Origin: JAUYQR01 sp050632395
GTDB lineage: Bacteria > Pseudomonadota > Alphaproteobacteria > Rhodobacterales > Rhodobacteraceae
Assembly: GCF_050632395.1 (NCBI RefSeq)
Contig: NZ_CP192600.1
Coordinates: forward strand, 2,170,001-2,234,000
Reading direction: 5' to 3'
DNA length: 64,000 bases
Both the position numbers and the translations under genes were made by a program. Under the pieces are notes generated by a model, which was not told the DNA's origin, searched no databases, and was given only the letters and a program-made list of their open reading frames with translations. The first letter of the stretch is position 1, and every line of letters starts with the position of its first letter. Shown here piece after piece: positions 7,878-16,560 of the stretch.

Positions 7878-9098
7878 TTACGCGACCGCGTGGGAAATCG
7901 CGCATCGGGTCCACAAAGCGGTGAGCGCGGTGACCAGCTTGTCGATGTCGGCGTCGGAGTGGTTCGGGCCGGGGGTGATGCGCAGGCGCTCGGTTCCTTT
8001 GGGAACGGTGGGGTAGTTGATCGGCTGGACGTAGATGCCCCAGTCGGCCATCAGGATATCCGAGATCATCCGGCACTTCACCGGATCGCCGATCATAACG
8101 GGAATGATGTGGCTGTCGTTGGCCATGTGCGGAATGCCGGCGCGGTCGAGAAGTTTGCGGACCTTGGCGACATTGGCCTTTTGCGCGGTGCGTTCGGCGT
8201 TGGACACCTTGAGGTGGCGAATCGAGGCGGTGGCTGCGGCGGCGATGGCCGGGGGCAGCGCGGTTGTGAAGATGAAGCCGGACGAGAAGCTGCGGATATA
8301 GTCGCACAGGTTGTTGGTGCCGGTGATGTAGCCGCCGACCACGCCAAACGCCTTGCCGAGCGTGCCTTCGATCAGGTCGACGCGGTGCGCGAGGCCGCGT
8401 TCTTCGGTGACGCCGCCGCCGCGCGGGCCGTACATGCCGACGGCATGGACCTCGTCGATGTAGGAAAGCGCACCGTGGGCTTCGCAAACCTCGACGATCT
8501 CGCGGATCGGGGCGACGTCGCCGTCCATCGAGTAGACGCTTTCGAAGGCCACGATCTTGGGCCGGTCGCCGACGGCCTTCAGCTTGCGGTCAAGGTCGCG
8601 CCAGTCGTTGTGTTTCCACAAGGCCTTGTCGGCGCGGGAGTGGCGGATGCCTTCGATCATCGAGGCGTGGTTGCCTTCGTCCGACAGGATCACCGCGTTC
8701 GGGATGCGCGCACCAAGGGTGCCAAGGGCGGCCCAGTTCGAGACGTAACCCGAGGTGAACAGAAGCGCGCGTTCCTTGCCGTGCAGGTCGGCCAGTTCGC
8801 GTTCAAGTTCAAGGTGATGCACCGAGTTGCCGCCGATGTTGCGGGTGCCGCCCGCGCCGGTGCCGCAGGCCTGCACGGTGTCGACCATCGCCTGAACCAC
8901 ATCGGGGTGGTGGCCCATCGTCAGGTAATCGTTCGAGCACCAGACGGTGACCTCTTCGACGCGGCCGTCCTTGTGACGCGCGGCCTGCGGGAAGGCGCCG
9001 CGCTTGCGTTCAAGATCGGCGAAGACGCGATAGTTGCCTTCGGCCTTGAGGGCGTCGAGCTGGCTTTTGAAATGGCTGTCAAAGTCCATCGGGGTCAC
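7878..9098 (-). CDS. hemA: 5-aminolevulinate synthase
   Basis: About 406 aa. This PLP enzyme condenses glycine and succinyl-CoA to 5-aminolevulinate, the first tetrapyrrole precursor in alphaproteobacteria. It has the cofactor Lys in TLGKAFG, the glycine-rich GTGAGGTRNIGG and the Asp loop YIDEVHAVGMYG. The frame opens with GTG 9098, which overlaps the puhE stop as GTGA; ATG 9089 (MDFDSHF) is an alternative closer to known HemA N-termini, with AAGAAAG about 9 bp upstream. It sits at the distal end of the long bchF-to-hemA arm, so precursor supply is coupled to photosystem expression. Confidence 0.95.
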   Translation of the reverse strand: MTPMDFDSHFKSQLDALKAEGNYRVFADLERKRGAFPQAARHKDGRVEEVTVWCSNDYLTMGHHPDVVQAMVDTVQACGTGAGGTRNIGGNSVHHLELERELADLHGKERALLFTSGYVSNWAALGTLGARIPNAVILSDEGNHASMIEGIRHSRADKALWKHNDWRDLDRKLKAVGDRPKIVAFESVYSMDGDVAPIREIVEVCEAHGALSYIDEVHAVGMYGPRGGGVTEERGLAHRVDLIEGTLGKAFGVVGGYITGTNNLCDYIRSFSSGFIFTTALPPAIAAAATASIRHLKVSNAERTAQKANVAKVRKLLDRAGIPHMANDSHIIPVMIGDPVKCRMISDILMADWGIYVQPINYPTVPKGTERLRITPGPNHSDADIDKLVTALTALWTRCAISHAVA

Positions 9099-9898
9099 TT
9101 TCTTGGCAACAGTGTGGTGTCGGCTGGCGGCGGGCTGGCGGGCAGCATCCAGCGCCAGAGCTTTTCGTCGGGAAGCGGCAGCACCATGAACCAGTGTTCA
9201 AGGAGCGCCAGAAGGGTGAGGGCGGTGAGGAGGACATGGCCGATCAGATGGGCGTCGGTGGTGGCGCTGTAGGCACGTTCCATCCAGCAGGCCGCCGCGA
9301 AGGTGAGCGCGGTGACCGAAAGCGGGAACACCCAGTTCATCCGGGCATGGCGGAAGTGGCTGGAAAGGTGCGCAAGTGGGGTCGGCAGGAATTCGGTGTG
9401 GATGCGCGGGACCCCGAAGAAGAGGTTCAGCTTGGCCGAGAGGCGCGCGAAGAAGAGGATCGCGAAGGTCCAGAGCGCGGTGGTGTTGTCGGCCCCCTGC
9501 GAGGCGTTGGCCAGCAGGATCAGCGCTGCGATCAGCAGCACCTCGTGCCAGGCGATGGTGCCGGTGGCACGCCAGAAGCGCGACCATTGACTGGCGTAGG
9601 GCGGGCAGGGGGTGGTATTCGGGCCGGTGATGATGCCGGACAGGAAGGCCAGTTCGATCCAGCCCCAGATCGCGAGGGCGGCGAGGAAGGCCGCGTAGGT
9701 GCCGGTGACGGAGTGGTCGTCAAGCGTGGTGGCCACACCCCAGACGCCAAGCACCAGAAGCGGCAGTCCAAGGACGACTGACCACAGATGGGCGTCGGCC
9801 CCACCCTGATCGGCCCGCTTGACGCGCCACAGGATCGCCCCGGTGGAAAACCACCAGATGAACATCGCAAGAAGCGAGGCGATCCACGGATTGGTCAT
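9095..9898 (-). CDS. puhE: Photosynthetic complex assembly protein PuhE
   Basis: 267 aa integral membrane protein (DUF3623/PuhE type) with about six to seven hydrophobic helices. It starts MTNPWIASLLAMFIWWFSTGAI and contains the conserved segment AKLNLFFGVPRIHTEFLPTPLAHL. Known mutants in Rhodobacter show altered photosystem balance and bacteriochlorophyll production. The frame stays open upstream through a palindromic repeat array to about 10045, but ATG 9898 is chosen because homologues start there and upstream codons are repeat-derived. It overlaps hemA by 4 bp. Confidence 0.9.
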   Translation of the reverse strand: MTNPWIASLLAMFIWWFSTGAILWRVKRADQGGADAHLWSVVLGLPLLVLGVWGVATTLDDHSVTGTYAAFLAALAIWGWIELAFLSGIITGPNTTPCPPYASQWSRFWRATGTIAWHEVLLIAALILLANASQGADNTTALWTFAILFFARLSAKLNLFFGVPRIHTEFLPTPLAHLSSHFRHARMNWVFPLSVTALTFAAACWMERAYSATTDAHLIGHVLLTALTLLALLEHWFMVLPLPDEKLWRWMLPASPPPADTTLLPRK

Positions 9899-10010
9899 GT
9901 GCGGCACCCGTCGGTGTCGCCAATGCCGTCTGAAGATGTGCGACACCCCTGGACAGGGGTGTCGCCAAGGCCGTGTGAAGATGTGCGACACCCCTGGACA
10001 GGGGTGTCGC
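9897..10010. repeat. Palindromic tandem repeat array, 45-bp period
   Basis: Two identical 35-bp units at 9931-9965 and 9976-10010, each ending in a perfect 11-bp inverted repeat (GCGACACCCCT, loop GGAC, AGGGGTGTCGC; 9940-9965 and 9985-10010). They are separated by a 10-bp spacer. A third, shortened and diverged copy at about 9897-9920 touches the puhE start codon. The array fills much of the 181-bp acsF-puhE gap. It could attenuate transcription, cap the acsF mRNA, or bind a dimeric regulator. Confidence 0.85.
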
Positions 10011-10079
10011 ACGGGTGTTTGGGACGCGCCCATCCCGCACACCAACCCGCTGCCGGAACAGCGGTATGGGGTCTACCGG

Positions 10080-11186
10080 TCAATACGAAGGCTCCAGCCG
10101 CACCGAGGCGGGCAGGGCGTGGCGTTTGACCGGGATCGTGTAGAGGCTGGCGAAGGTCAGCGCGGCTTTTGCGCCGGCCATCCAGCCTTTCAGTTTGCCG
10201 ACCATCCCGCCCTGACGGTGGGCCGCATCCATCGCGATGAAGGCGCGGTTCATCCGTTCGAGGTTTGGAATCCAGCGCGGGTGGTCGATGTCGAGTTCGA
10301 TCGGGAATATCTGCCGGGCGATGGTCGAGGTCTTGCGGAACACCTCCTGGTCATACCAGGCGATGTCGACGCCGAGCGCCTTGTGGAACTCCGGCCGGGC
10401 GTGGTCGCGGACCCACATGGTGGAGTAGACGGCCGTCAGGAAGAACTTGATCCAGAGCTTGTTGGTGAAGCTTTCCGTCAGTTTCGGGTCGGTCTTCATC
10501 AACAGCGCGAAGGCTTCGCCGTGCGAGAACTCGTCGTTGCACCATTCGCGGAACCACTTGAAGATCGGGTGGAACCGCTGTTCGGGATGCGCCTCCAGAT
10601 GCCGAAAGATGGTAATGTAGCGGGCGTAGCCGATCTTTTCCGACAGGTAGGTGGCGTAGTAGATGAACTTCGGGCGGAAGTAGGTGTACTTCTTGGCCTT
10701 GGTCAGGAAGCCGAGATTCACCGCGACGCCAGCCTCGCGCAGCGCGTCGTTGATGAAGCCGGCGTGGCGGGCCTCGTCGCGGGACATGTAGGAGAAAAGC
10801 TCGCAGATGTCGGGGTTGGTTCCGCGGCGCTTCATTTCCTTGTAGAGCACGCAGCCGGAAAACTCGGCGGTGCAGGACGATACGAGGAAGTCGATGAATT
10901 CACGACGCAGCGGCGGGTCCATGCCTTCCCAGTCGACCTTGTCCCAGGCTTCGGTTTTCTTGAAATGGCCCTTGTTGGGGTCGGATTTCATCTGCGCGAT
11001 GAGCTTGTCCCATTCGGCGCGCACCGGCGTCACGTCGATCTTGTCCATCTCGTCGAAGTCGGTGGTGTAGAAGCGTGGGTTCAGGAGCGTGGTTTCCGTG
11101 GCCATCGCGGTGGTGTCCATCGGCGGCATGGTGGCCGCGACTTCGGCGCCGCTGTCGGGAAACAGGTCGTGCGGGGTTGCGTTCAT
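10080..11186 (-). CDS. acsF: Aerobic Mg-protoporphyrin IX monomethyl ester cyclase
   Basis: 368 aa diiron oxidative cyclase that forms ring E with O2. Diiron ligands are in the EFSGCVLYKE, SRDEARHAGF and NDEFSHGEAF helices. The start MNATPHD at 11186 has GAGGAGATCC before it and overlaps the upstream small gene as ATGA. The cluster also carries bchE, the oxygen-sensitive alternative, so ring E can be closed with or without oxygen. It is followed by a 181-bp gap with the palindromic array before puhE. Confidence 0.96.
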   Translation of the reverse strand: MNATPHDLFPDSGAEVAATMPPMDTTAMATETTLLNPRFYTTDFDEMDKIDVTPVRAEWDKLIAQMKSDPNKGHFKKTEAWDKVDWEGMDPPLRREFIDFLVSSCTAEFSGCVLYKEMKRRGTNPDICELFSYMSRDEARHAGFINDALREAGVAVNLGFLTKAKKYTYFRPKFIYYATYLSEKIGYARYITIFRHLEAHPEQRFHPIFKWFREWCNDEFSHGEAFALLMKTDPKLTESFTNKLWIKFFLTAVYSTMWVRDHARPEFHKALGVDIAWYDQEVFRKTSTIARQIFPIELDIDHPRWIPNLERMNRAFIAMDAAHRQGGMVGKLKGWMAGAKAALTFASLYTIPVKRHALPASVRLEPSY

Positions 11187-11479
11187 AGCCGGATCTCCTC
11201 GGAGAAGGAAAACTCGCACAGTTCCATGAAGTCGAAATCACCGGTCAGGCGCGTCCAGAGGCGTTCGAGCCATGTGGCGCGGGTGATGGTGGCGGTGCGG
11301 TCTTCGACGATGACCTCGCCGTAGGCGGCCAGCACCGGCGCGCCGTGGACGAGAACCTCGTCACCGGGGTAGACGACGGCGCCGTTGTTGAAGCGGACGT
11401 GGGCGTGCAGCGCCTCGAAGCGGTGGGAGACTTCGACGGTGCAGGGCACCCGTTCCTGTCTGCGTTTGAAGATTGCCAT
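11183..11479 (-). CDS. 98-aa conserved PGC protein between puhC and acsF
   Basis: A soluble, beta-rich looking protein (MAIFKRRQERVPCTVEVSHR..., then FNNGAVVYPGDEVLVHG) with no signal peptide or membrane helix. It corresponds in position to the unnamed Rhodobacter PGC gene between puhC and acsF. ATG 11479 is preferred over 11488 because AGGGA then has about 9-bp spacing; at 11488 there is none. It ends in an ATGA overlap with acsF, so translation is coupled to the cyclase. Function unknown; an accessory role for AcsF is an inference from coupling only. Confidence 0.82.
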   Translation of the reverse strand: MAIFKRRQERVPCTVEVSHRFEALHAHVRFNNGAVVYPGDEVLVHGAPVLAAYGEVIVEDRTATITRATWLERLWTRLTGDFDFMELCEFSFSEEIRL

Positions 11480-11491
11480 GATGTTCATTCC

Positions 11492-11965
11492 CTATTTCTG
11501 GTCGAGAAGCCGTTCGAACGCGGCTTTGTTGTCGGCACCAAAGGCATAGAGCTCGGCGCTCCATCCCGTTTCAGGGTCTTCGGCCACGAGACGGCCATTG
11601 GCGTATTCCACTATGCGCACAGGTTTGGTCTGGTCGACACCATGTTTGCGCCGTTCGGTGTGAATTCCGGACTGGATCACCGTGACGAAGCCGCCATGCG
11701 GCAGGTCGAGAAGGACCGAGCCATCGAGGTTGCGCACGATGACGGCCTGGGCGTTGAGGCCTTCCATCACGATCCACTTTTCGCGCACCATTTCGGATGC
11801 CGATGGCTGGCCCACCGGTTCACGCCCGGTGAGGGCGGCGAAGCTAGCGATGGCAAGCGCGGAAAGCGCAAGCGCAAGCATCCCGAAAAGAAGCGCCTTC
11901 GGCACGGTTTCGGGGTTCTGGCTGTGGAAGCCGGGTTCGTGGATCAAGGGGGTCTGGTTTGACAT
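11492..11965 (-). CDS. puhC: Photosynthetic complex assembly protein PuhC
   Basis: 157 aa with one membrane helix (about residues 24-46, PKALLFGMLALALSALAIAS) and a periplasmic domain containing LDLPHGGFVTVIQSGIHTERRKHG and VRIVEYANGRLVAEDPETGW. The PuhC family helps organise the reaction centre, LH1 and PufX in the membrane. It follows puhB by 9 bp and precedes the 98-aa gene by 3 bp, all on the same transcript as puhA. Confidence 0.92.
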   Translation of the reverse strand: MSNQTPLIHEPGFHSQNPETVPKALLFGMLALALSALAIASFAALTGREPVGQPSASEMVREKWIVMEGLNAQAVIVRNLDGSVLLDLPHGGFVTVIQSGIHTERRKHGVDQTKPVRIVEYANGRLVAEDPETGWSAELYAFGADNKAAFERLLDQK

Positions 11966-11974
11966 GATTCCCCC

Positions 11975-12610
11975 CTATTCCGCGGCCAGGGCGGTCATCG
12001 GCGCCGTGCGGGTGACTTGCGGGATCGAAACCCGCGCCTCGGCCGCTTCGGCCAGAAGGGCCGCCACGCGTTTGGCATCGGGGATCGAGCGCAGGGCAGG
12101 CTCGGTCTTGGCCATGCGCCACGGGCGGACATGCGGCCAGGCAACGAGATAGGAGATGCGCGTGGAGCCGAGCGTGTCGAGTGCGATGGTGCCGGTGCCG
12201 TCACGGCGCAGGTCGAGGTTGGCCGCGCCGACCTGCCGGAAGGGCAGGTTGAAGGTGACGGGCAGGGCAGCACCGATGCGCATCACGACGCGGGCCGAGG
12301 TGAGCGTGTAGATCGTGGTGCGTGCCTGTATCCAGGCGAGGCCGTAGACAACGGCGAGGCCGAGGAGGCCCAGCAGCAGGTAGGGCAGGCCCATCGCTGC
12401 GGCCATCGTGGCACCGCCGTCGGCGTAGCCGGTGGCGGCACGCCACAGGATGATGATCGCGAAGTAACCAGCGATCCAGTGCAGACCGTAAGCGTCACGG
12501 GCAAGGGCATAGGCGGCAGGTTTGCCCTGCCAAAGGATGTCTTCGCCAAGCGGGGGCCGTTCCGGCAGCCCAGGCATGGCTTCGAAAGCGAAGTCGTCGT
12601 GGCCTGACAT
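11975..12610 (-). CDS. puhB: Photosynthetic complex assembly protein PuhB
   Basis: 211 aa. It has a PH-like domain, with about three membrane helices in the middle (HWIAGYFAIIILW; MGLPYLLLGLLGLAVVYGL), the segment ARTTIYTLTSARVVMRIGAALP, and a C-terminal SIPDAKRVAALLAEA. PuhB dimers assist reaction-centre assembly in Rhodobacter. ATG 12610 has GGAGGGTCT in front and lies 61 bp after puhA, so readings extending to 12703 are rejected because they enter puhA. Confidence 0.92.
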   Translation of the reverse strand: MSGHDDFAFEAMPGLPERPPLGEDILWQGKPAAYALARDAYGLHWIAGYFAIIILWRAATGYADGGATMAAAMGLPYLLLGLLGLAVVYGLAWIQARTTIYTLTSARVVMRIGAALPVTFNLPFRQVGAANLDLRRDGTGTIALDTLGSTRISYLVAWPHVRPWRMAKTEPALRSIPDAKRVAALLAEAAEARVSIPQVTRTAPMTALAAE

Positions 12611-12671
12611 GGCAGACCCTCCATCGTTGGGGTGAAAAGCGCGGCCCGGGCGCGGGCCGCACCTGTCGGTT

Positions 12672-13442
12672 TTAGAAGCCGTTCTTGCGTTTGGCGGCGT
12701 CATACATCCAGCCCGAGGCCACGTAGCTGGAGATCTTGTCTTCCTCGAGCTTTGTGACCTGGGTGGCGGAGCGGGTCGCGGGGATGCCCGCGAAGCTGTC
12801 GGAGGCGAGGAAGTTGATCCGCACCCGATCGGCCCAGATCTTTGCCATCGTCATCGGCACAAGGCGCTTGCCGCCAGAGTTGAGGTCAACCTCAAGGTAG
12901 CGGACAAGCTGTTCGGGCGCGTCGACCCAGAGGTCGGAGATGCGGCCAACCACTTCCAAATCGCCCGCCTGCACCGGCAGGCCGCGCGGGTCGCGCCCGG
13001 CCGATACCGAAAAGCCTTCGATGTTCGACATCGGCACGATCTTGTTGTGGCCGTGGCCGTCAAGTTCCGGTTCGTCCCGGCGCGGTGCCCAGGAGGCGGG
13101 GCCGACGCCATCGGCCATCGGGTTGCCGGTGGGGGCGTGCGGGAAGCCTTCGGAGGTGGCGGTGCGGGCGAGGGCAAGGTTGGTGCGGCGGTGTGCGGCC
13201 TCGTTCGCGGGCGAAGGCACGGTCACGTCGCTTTGTCCGAAGGACAGGCGGAAGGTCTTGGGTTTCGGCACCGGGAACGGGCCCTGGTTCGGCGCGGGCA
13301 GGCCGTCTTCGGTTTCCAGCGGGTAGCCTTCGCGCATGTTTTCGGTCTGGAGATAGTAGATCAGCAGGGCAAAGAAGCCCCAGAAGCTCCAGATGGCGAG
13401 GCTCGCCAGATCGAAGTCGCCAAAGAAAGTCACACCAACCAT
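12672..13442 (-). CDS. puhA: Photosynthetic reaction centre H subunit
   Basis: 256 aa, the usual size. It has one N-terminal membrane helix (about 12-32, ASLAIWSFWGFFALLIYYL), the conserved LQTENMREGYPLE, then the cytoplasmic beta domain with PNQGPFPVPKPKTF, VVGRISDLWVD and YLEVDL. The H subunit caps PufL/PufM and guides protons to QB. GAGGATACC precedes ATG 13442. It is co-transcribed behind lhaA (17-bp gap); in Rhodobacter an additional promoter lies inside the upstream lhaA gene. Confidence 0.97.
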   Translation of the reverse strand: MVGVTFFGDFDLASLAIWSFWGFFALLIYYLQTENMREGYPLETEDGLPAPNQGPFPVPKPKTFRLSFGQSDVTVPSPANEAAHRRTNLALARTATSEGFPHAPTGNPMADGVGPASWAPRRDEPELDGHGHNKIVPMSNIEGFSVSAGRDPRGLPVQAGDLEVVGRISDLWVDAPEQLVRYLEVDLNSGGKRLVPMTMAKIWADRVRINFLASDSFAGIPATRSATQVTKLEEDKISSYVASGWMYDAAKRKNGF

Positions 13443-13459
13443 TGCGGTATCCTCCGGTG

Positions 13460-14893
13460 TCAGGTGGGAAACTCGACGATCCGCAGGCGGTCGTCGGATT
13501 TTGGGGTTTCAGAAAGCGGGGTGACACGCACCAGCGGCCCGAGGGCGATGAGCGTGACGAAGATCAGTCCAATTTCAAGGTGATAGACGAATGTGTAGCC
13601 AAGCGAGGCATCGGTGAGGACGCTGCCAAGCTTGCCCGAGGTGGCAAGGTGGCTGACGATGTCGCGGATCGTGCCGCCGAAGAAGATCGACAGGCCCGCA
13701 GCCGTGGCCTGCGCGGCCCCCCAGGCGCCAAGCGCGATGCCTGCGCCCGCGCCGCGGGTTTGCAGCGTCATCGCTGCGGTCAGGGTGGAGACGGCAAAGA
13801 GCCCCGCGCCAAAGCCGATGGCACCGGCGCCGGTGTAGAACAGGGCGATGCTGTGCAGCGGGGCGGCGAAGATGATGGCCGAGAAGGCCGCGATGCCGAC
13901 CAGAAGCCCGCGCGCCGCCATGCGCATCGGATCAAGCCCGCGGGCAAGCCAGCGCCCGGCGACCAGAAAGCCCGTCAGCGCACCCAGAGCGTAAACCGCA
14001 GTAAGCAGCGTGGTCATCGAGACGGAAAGCCCGAGAATCTCGCCGCCGTAGGGTTCCAGAAGCACGTCCTGCATGTTGAAGGCGAGGGTGCCGATCACGA
14101 CGACCGCCAGTAGCCGTCCGGCGGTGCCGCCAGCCATCAGGTCTGCCCAGGCGTCGCGGAAGGCGGGGCGGGGTTCAGCGCGTTCCGCCTGTGTCATCGG
14201 CCTGATCTTTTCCTGTTTCCAGAGCGCGATCATGTTCAGGACCAGCGTAGCAAGGCCGCAGCCCTGCACGACACGGACCAGAAGAAGGTCGTCGAAATCG
14301 CGCAGAAGCCAGCCGACGACGACCGCCGACACACCCATGCCGACAAGGAACATCACATAAAGCAGCGCCACGACGCGGGGCCGGGTCTCATCCGTGGCGC
14401 GGTCGGAGGCGAGCGCAAGGCCGGCGGTCTGCGTCATGTGAAGGCCAAGGCCGGTCATCAGGAACGCCAGCGCCGCCAGCACCTCGCCCGCCCAGGCGGG
14501 GCCGAGAGTCTGGTCACCGCCAAGGACGATCAGCGCGAAGGGCATGATGGCAAGGCCGCCCATCTGCCACAGCGACCCGAACCAGAGGTAAGGGATGCGC
14601 TTCCAGCCGATGGCGGAGCGGTGGGTGTCGGAGCGGTGGCCAAGGAGCGCGCGGAACGGGGCGACGAGGACCGGGATGGCGATCATCGCGGCGACGACCA
14701 TCGCGGGAACGCTGAGTTCCACGATCATCACTCGGTTGAGCGTGCCAAGAAGAAGGACCGTGGCCATCCCGACCGACACCTGAAACAGGCTGAGGCGGAG
14801 GAGCTGGCGCAACGGCAGCCCTTCGGAGGCCGCATCCATGAAGGGCATCCAGGCGGCTGACAGGCCCTTGATGTGCTTCTGGCGGATGATCAT
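13460..14893 (-). CDS. lhaA: LH1 assembly protein LhaA (PucC family)
   Basis: 477 aa, about 12 membrane helices, MFS-like BCD (PucC) family. The N-terminal MIIRQKHIKGLSAAWMPF... is followed by LNRVMIVELSVPA, the loop RALLGHRSDTHRSAIGWKRIPY, and GLALASDRATDETRPRVVALLY. LhaA delivers bacteriochlorophyll or chaperones LH1 alpha/beta insertion. ATG 14893 forms an ATGA overlap with the bchM stop; a start 18 bp further upstream is therefore not used here. Confidence 0.94.
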   Translation of the reverse strand: MIIRQKHIKGLSAAWMPFMDAASEGLPLRQLLRLSLFQVSVGMATVLLLGTLNRVMIVELSVPAMVVAAMIAIPVLVAPFRALLGHRSDTHRSAIGWKRIPYLWFGSLWQMGGLAIMPFALIVLGGDQTLGPAWAGEVLAALAFLMTGLGLHMTQTAGLALASDRATDETRPRVVALLYVMFLVGMGVSAVVVGWLLRDFDDLLLVRVVQGCGLATLVLNMIALWKQEKIRPMTQAERAEPRPAFRDAWADLMAGGTAGRLLAVVVIGTLAFNMQDVLLEPYGGEILGLSVSMTTLLTAVYALGALTGFLVAGRWLARGLDPMRMAARGLLVGIAAFSAIIFAAPLHSIALFYTGAGAIGFGAGLFAVSTLTAAMTLQTRGAGAGIALGAWGAAQATAAGLSIFFGGTIRDIVSHLATSGKLGSVLTDASLGYTFVYHLEIGLIFVTLIALGPLVRVTPLSETPKSDDRLRIVEFPT

Positions 14894-15555
14894 GACCGCA
14901 TCTCCAGACATTCGGAAATGTAGAAACCGCTGGTGACGCGGTCGATTCTCGCAAGGTTCGGAACGGCGCGTGCGAGGGCTGCATAGGCTTGCGGCACCAT
15001 GACGGGCGACCGGTCGGCACGGGGGAAGAGCTTGCCAACCCCGAAGAAAGCCATCAGGAACGGGGTCTTGGGGGCCACGGTAAAGACGATGGATTGGTCG
15101 GTGCGGTTGCCGATCTTGGCCAGCGCCGCAGTGATATCGGGGGTGGCGTAGTAGATCAGGCTGTCCATCGCCAGCACATAGTCGAAGCGGCCATGCGCGG
15201 GATCGGTCATGTCGCCGGCAGCGAAGGTCACGCGCTGGCGAAGGCCATCGGCCAGCCGCGCCTCGGCGATGCCGATCAACTGGGGCGAGATGTCCACCGC
15301 CACCACATCGGCACCGCGCGCCGCCAGTTCGGCGGTCATCAACCCGGTGCCGCAGCCCGCATCCAGCACCCGCGCGCCGCGCAGGTCGGCAGGCAGGCGC
15401 GACAGCATGATCGCGCGCATCCGGTCACGGCCCTGACGGACGGTTTCGCGGATGCGGCTGACCGGGGCGTCCGAGGTCAGCCGTTCCCACACCTTGGTGG
15501 CGGAACGGTCGAAGTAGTGTTCGACCCGGTCGCGTGTGGCGGAGTAATCGGCCAT
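14890..15555 (-). CDS. bchM: Mg-protoporphyrin IX O-methyltransferase
   Basis: 221 aa class I SAM methyltransferase that methylates the ring C propionate of Mg-protoporphyrin IX. It starts MADYSATRDRVEHYFDRSA, with the SAM motif VLDAGCGTGLMTAELA and VAVDISPQLI, then a hydrophobic FLMAFFGVGKLFPRADRSP segment. ATG 15555 matches known BchM N-termini; a longer frame to 15573 exists. It lies 14 bp after bchL and overlaps lhaA by 4 bp. Confidence 0.95.
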   Translation of the reverse strand: MADYSATRDRVEHYFDRSATKVWERLTSDAPVSRIRETVRQGRDRMRAIMLSRLPADLRGARVLDAGCGTGLMTAELAARGADVVAVDISPQLIGIAEARLADGLRQRVTFAAGDMTDPAHGRFDYVLAMDSLIYYATPDITAALAKIGNRTDQSIVFTVAPKTPFLMAFFGVGKLFPRADRSPVMVPQAYAALARAVPNLARIDRVTSGFYISECLEMRS

Positions 15556-15569
15556 TGCCTTGGCAGTCC

Positions 15570-16472
15570 TCAATCAAAGCCCAGAAGTTCGAAGATTTCG
15601 CGGTCCGGCAGCGGTTCGGGGAACATCTCCGGCTCGCCCACCGACCGCCACAGCGCTTCGGCCAGACGGATGTATTCGGCGCGGGCCATGACGATGTCCT
15701 GATCGTCGTCCATCGCGAAGAGGGTCTTCTTCTTCAGGCGCGAACGGCGGATAGCGTCGATGTCGGGCATGTGGGCAAGGCGGTTGAAGCCGACCTTGTT
15801 GCAATAGCGGTCGATCTCGTCAGTGTCCTTGCTGCGGTTGGCCACGCATCCGGCAAGCCGCACCTTGTAGTTCGACGATTTCGCCTGCACGGCGGCGATG
15901 ATGCGGTTCATCGCGTAGATGCTGTCAAAGTCGTTGGCGGTGACGATCACGGCGCGGTCGGCGTGTTGCAGGGGGGCGGCAAAGCCACCGCAGACCACGT
16001 CGCCAAGTACGTCGAAGATCACCACGTCGGTATCCTCGAGCAGATGGTGTTGCTTCAGCAGTTTCACCGTCTGTCCGACAACATAGCCGCCGCAGCCGGT
16101 GCCCGCCGGCGGGCCGCCCGCCTCGACGCACATCACGCCGTTGAAGCCGACAGTGACGAAATCCTCGGGGCGCAATTCCTCGGCGTGGAAATCGACCTCC
16201 TTCAGGATGTCGATCACGGTGGGTTGCAGCTTGCCCGTCAGGGTGAATGTGCTGTCATGCTTCGGGTCGCAGCCGATCTGCAGCACGCGTTTCCCAAGCA
16301 TCGAAAACGCCGCCGACAGGTTCGAACTGGTCGTCGACTTGCCGATCCCGCCCTTGCCATAGACCGAAAACACCTTGGCGCCTTCAATCTTTTGCGAAGG
16401 GTCGAGGTGGACCTGAACCGAACCGTCGCCGTCAAGGCCACGCAGATCGGGTATCTCGTCACGTGGGCTCAT
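15570..16472 (-). CDS. bchL: Light-independent protochlorophyllide reductase, ATP-binding L subunit
   Basis: 300 aa, NifH-like dimeric Fe protein that passes electrons to BchN/BchB. P-loop GKGGIGKS at 39-46; 4Fe4S ligands in GTGCGGYVVG and LGDVVCGGF; docking segment GCDPKHDST. Start MSPRDEIPDL at 16472, with AAAGGCG just before. The frame reads upstream through the 88-bp gap after bchH, but that stretch is a repeat-containing spacer, not BchL sequence. Confidence 0.97.
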   Translation of the reverse strand: MSPRDEIPDLRGLDGDGSVQVHLDPSQKIEGAKVFSVYGKGGIGKSTTSSNLSAAFSMLGKRVLQIGCDPKHDSTFTLTGKLQPTVIDILKEVDFHAEELRPEDFVTVGFNGVMCVEAGGPPAGTGCGGYVVGQTVKLLKQHHLLEDTDVVIFDVLGDVVCGGFAAPLQHADRAVIVTANDFDSIYAMNRIIAAVQAKSSNYKVRLAGCVANRSKDTDEIDRYCNKVGFNRLAHMPDIDAIRRSRLKKKTLFAMDDDQDIVMARAEYIRLAEALWRSVGEPEMFPEPLPDREIFELLGFD

Positions 16473-16484
16473 GGCTTTTCGCCT

Positions 16485-16529
16485 TTCATCTGTCCACAAA
16501 TATCCCGGGGGTGCGGGGGCTGGCCCCCG
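16485..16529. repeat. REP-like intergenic element before bchL
   Basis: A 23-bp block at 16485-16507 is followed by a strong inverted repeat at 16514-16529 (CGGGGGC, 2-base gap, GCCCCCG). The 23-bp block matches 20 of 23 positions of a block inside bchB (20268-20290). The element fills most of the bchH-bchL gap and may form an mRNA hairpin between the two genes. Confidence 0.6.
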
Positions 16530-16560
16530 GCTCCGGGCTTGAAGCTGGCGCATCGCTTGG

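Noticed and set aside
9940..10010. CRISPR array
   Set aside because: Only two full copies, with 10-bp spacers and perfect internal palindromes, and no cas genes; does not fit a CRISPR.
9899..10045. PuhE N-terminal extension of about 49 residues
   Set aside because: The codons come from the palindromic repeat array, and known PuhE proteins begin at the MTNPW-like segment (9898).
12672..14113. Long plus-strand ORFs opposite puhA and lhaA
   Set aside because: They are shadows of high-GC minus-strand genes: basic, low-complexity translations without family motifs.
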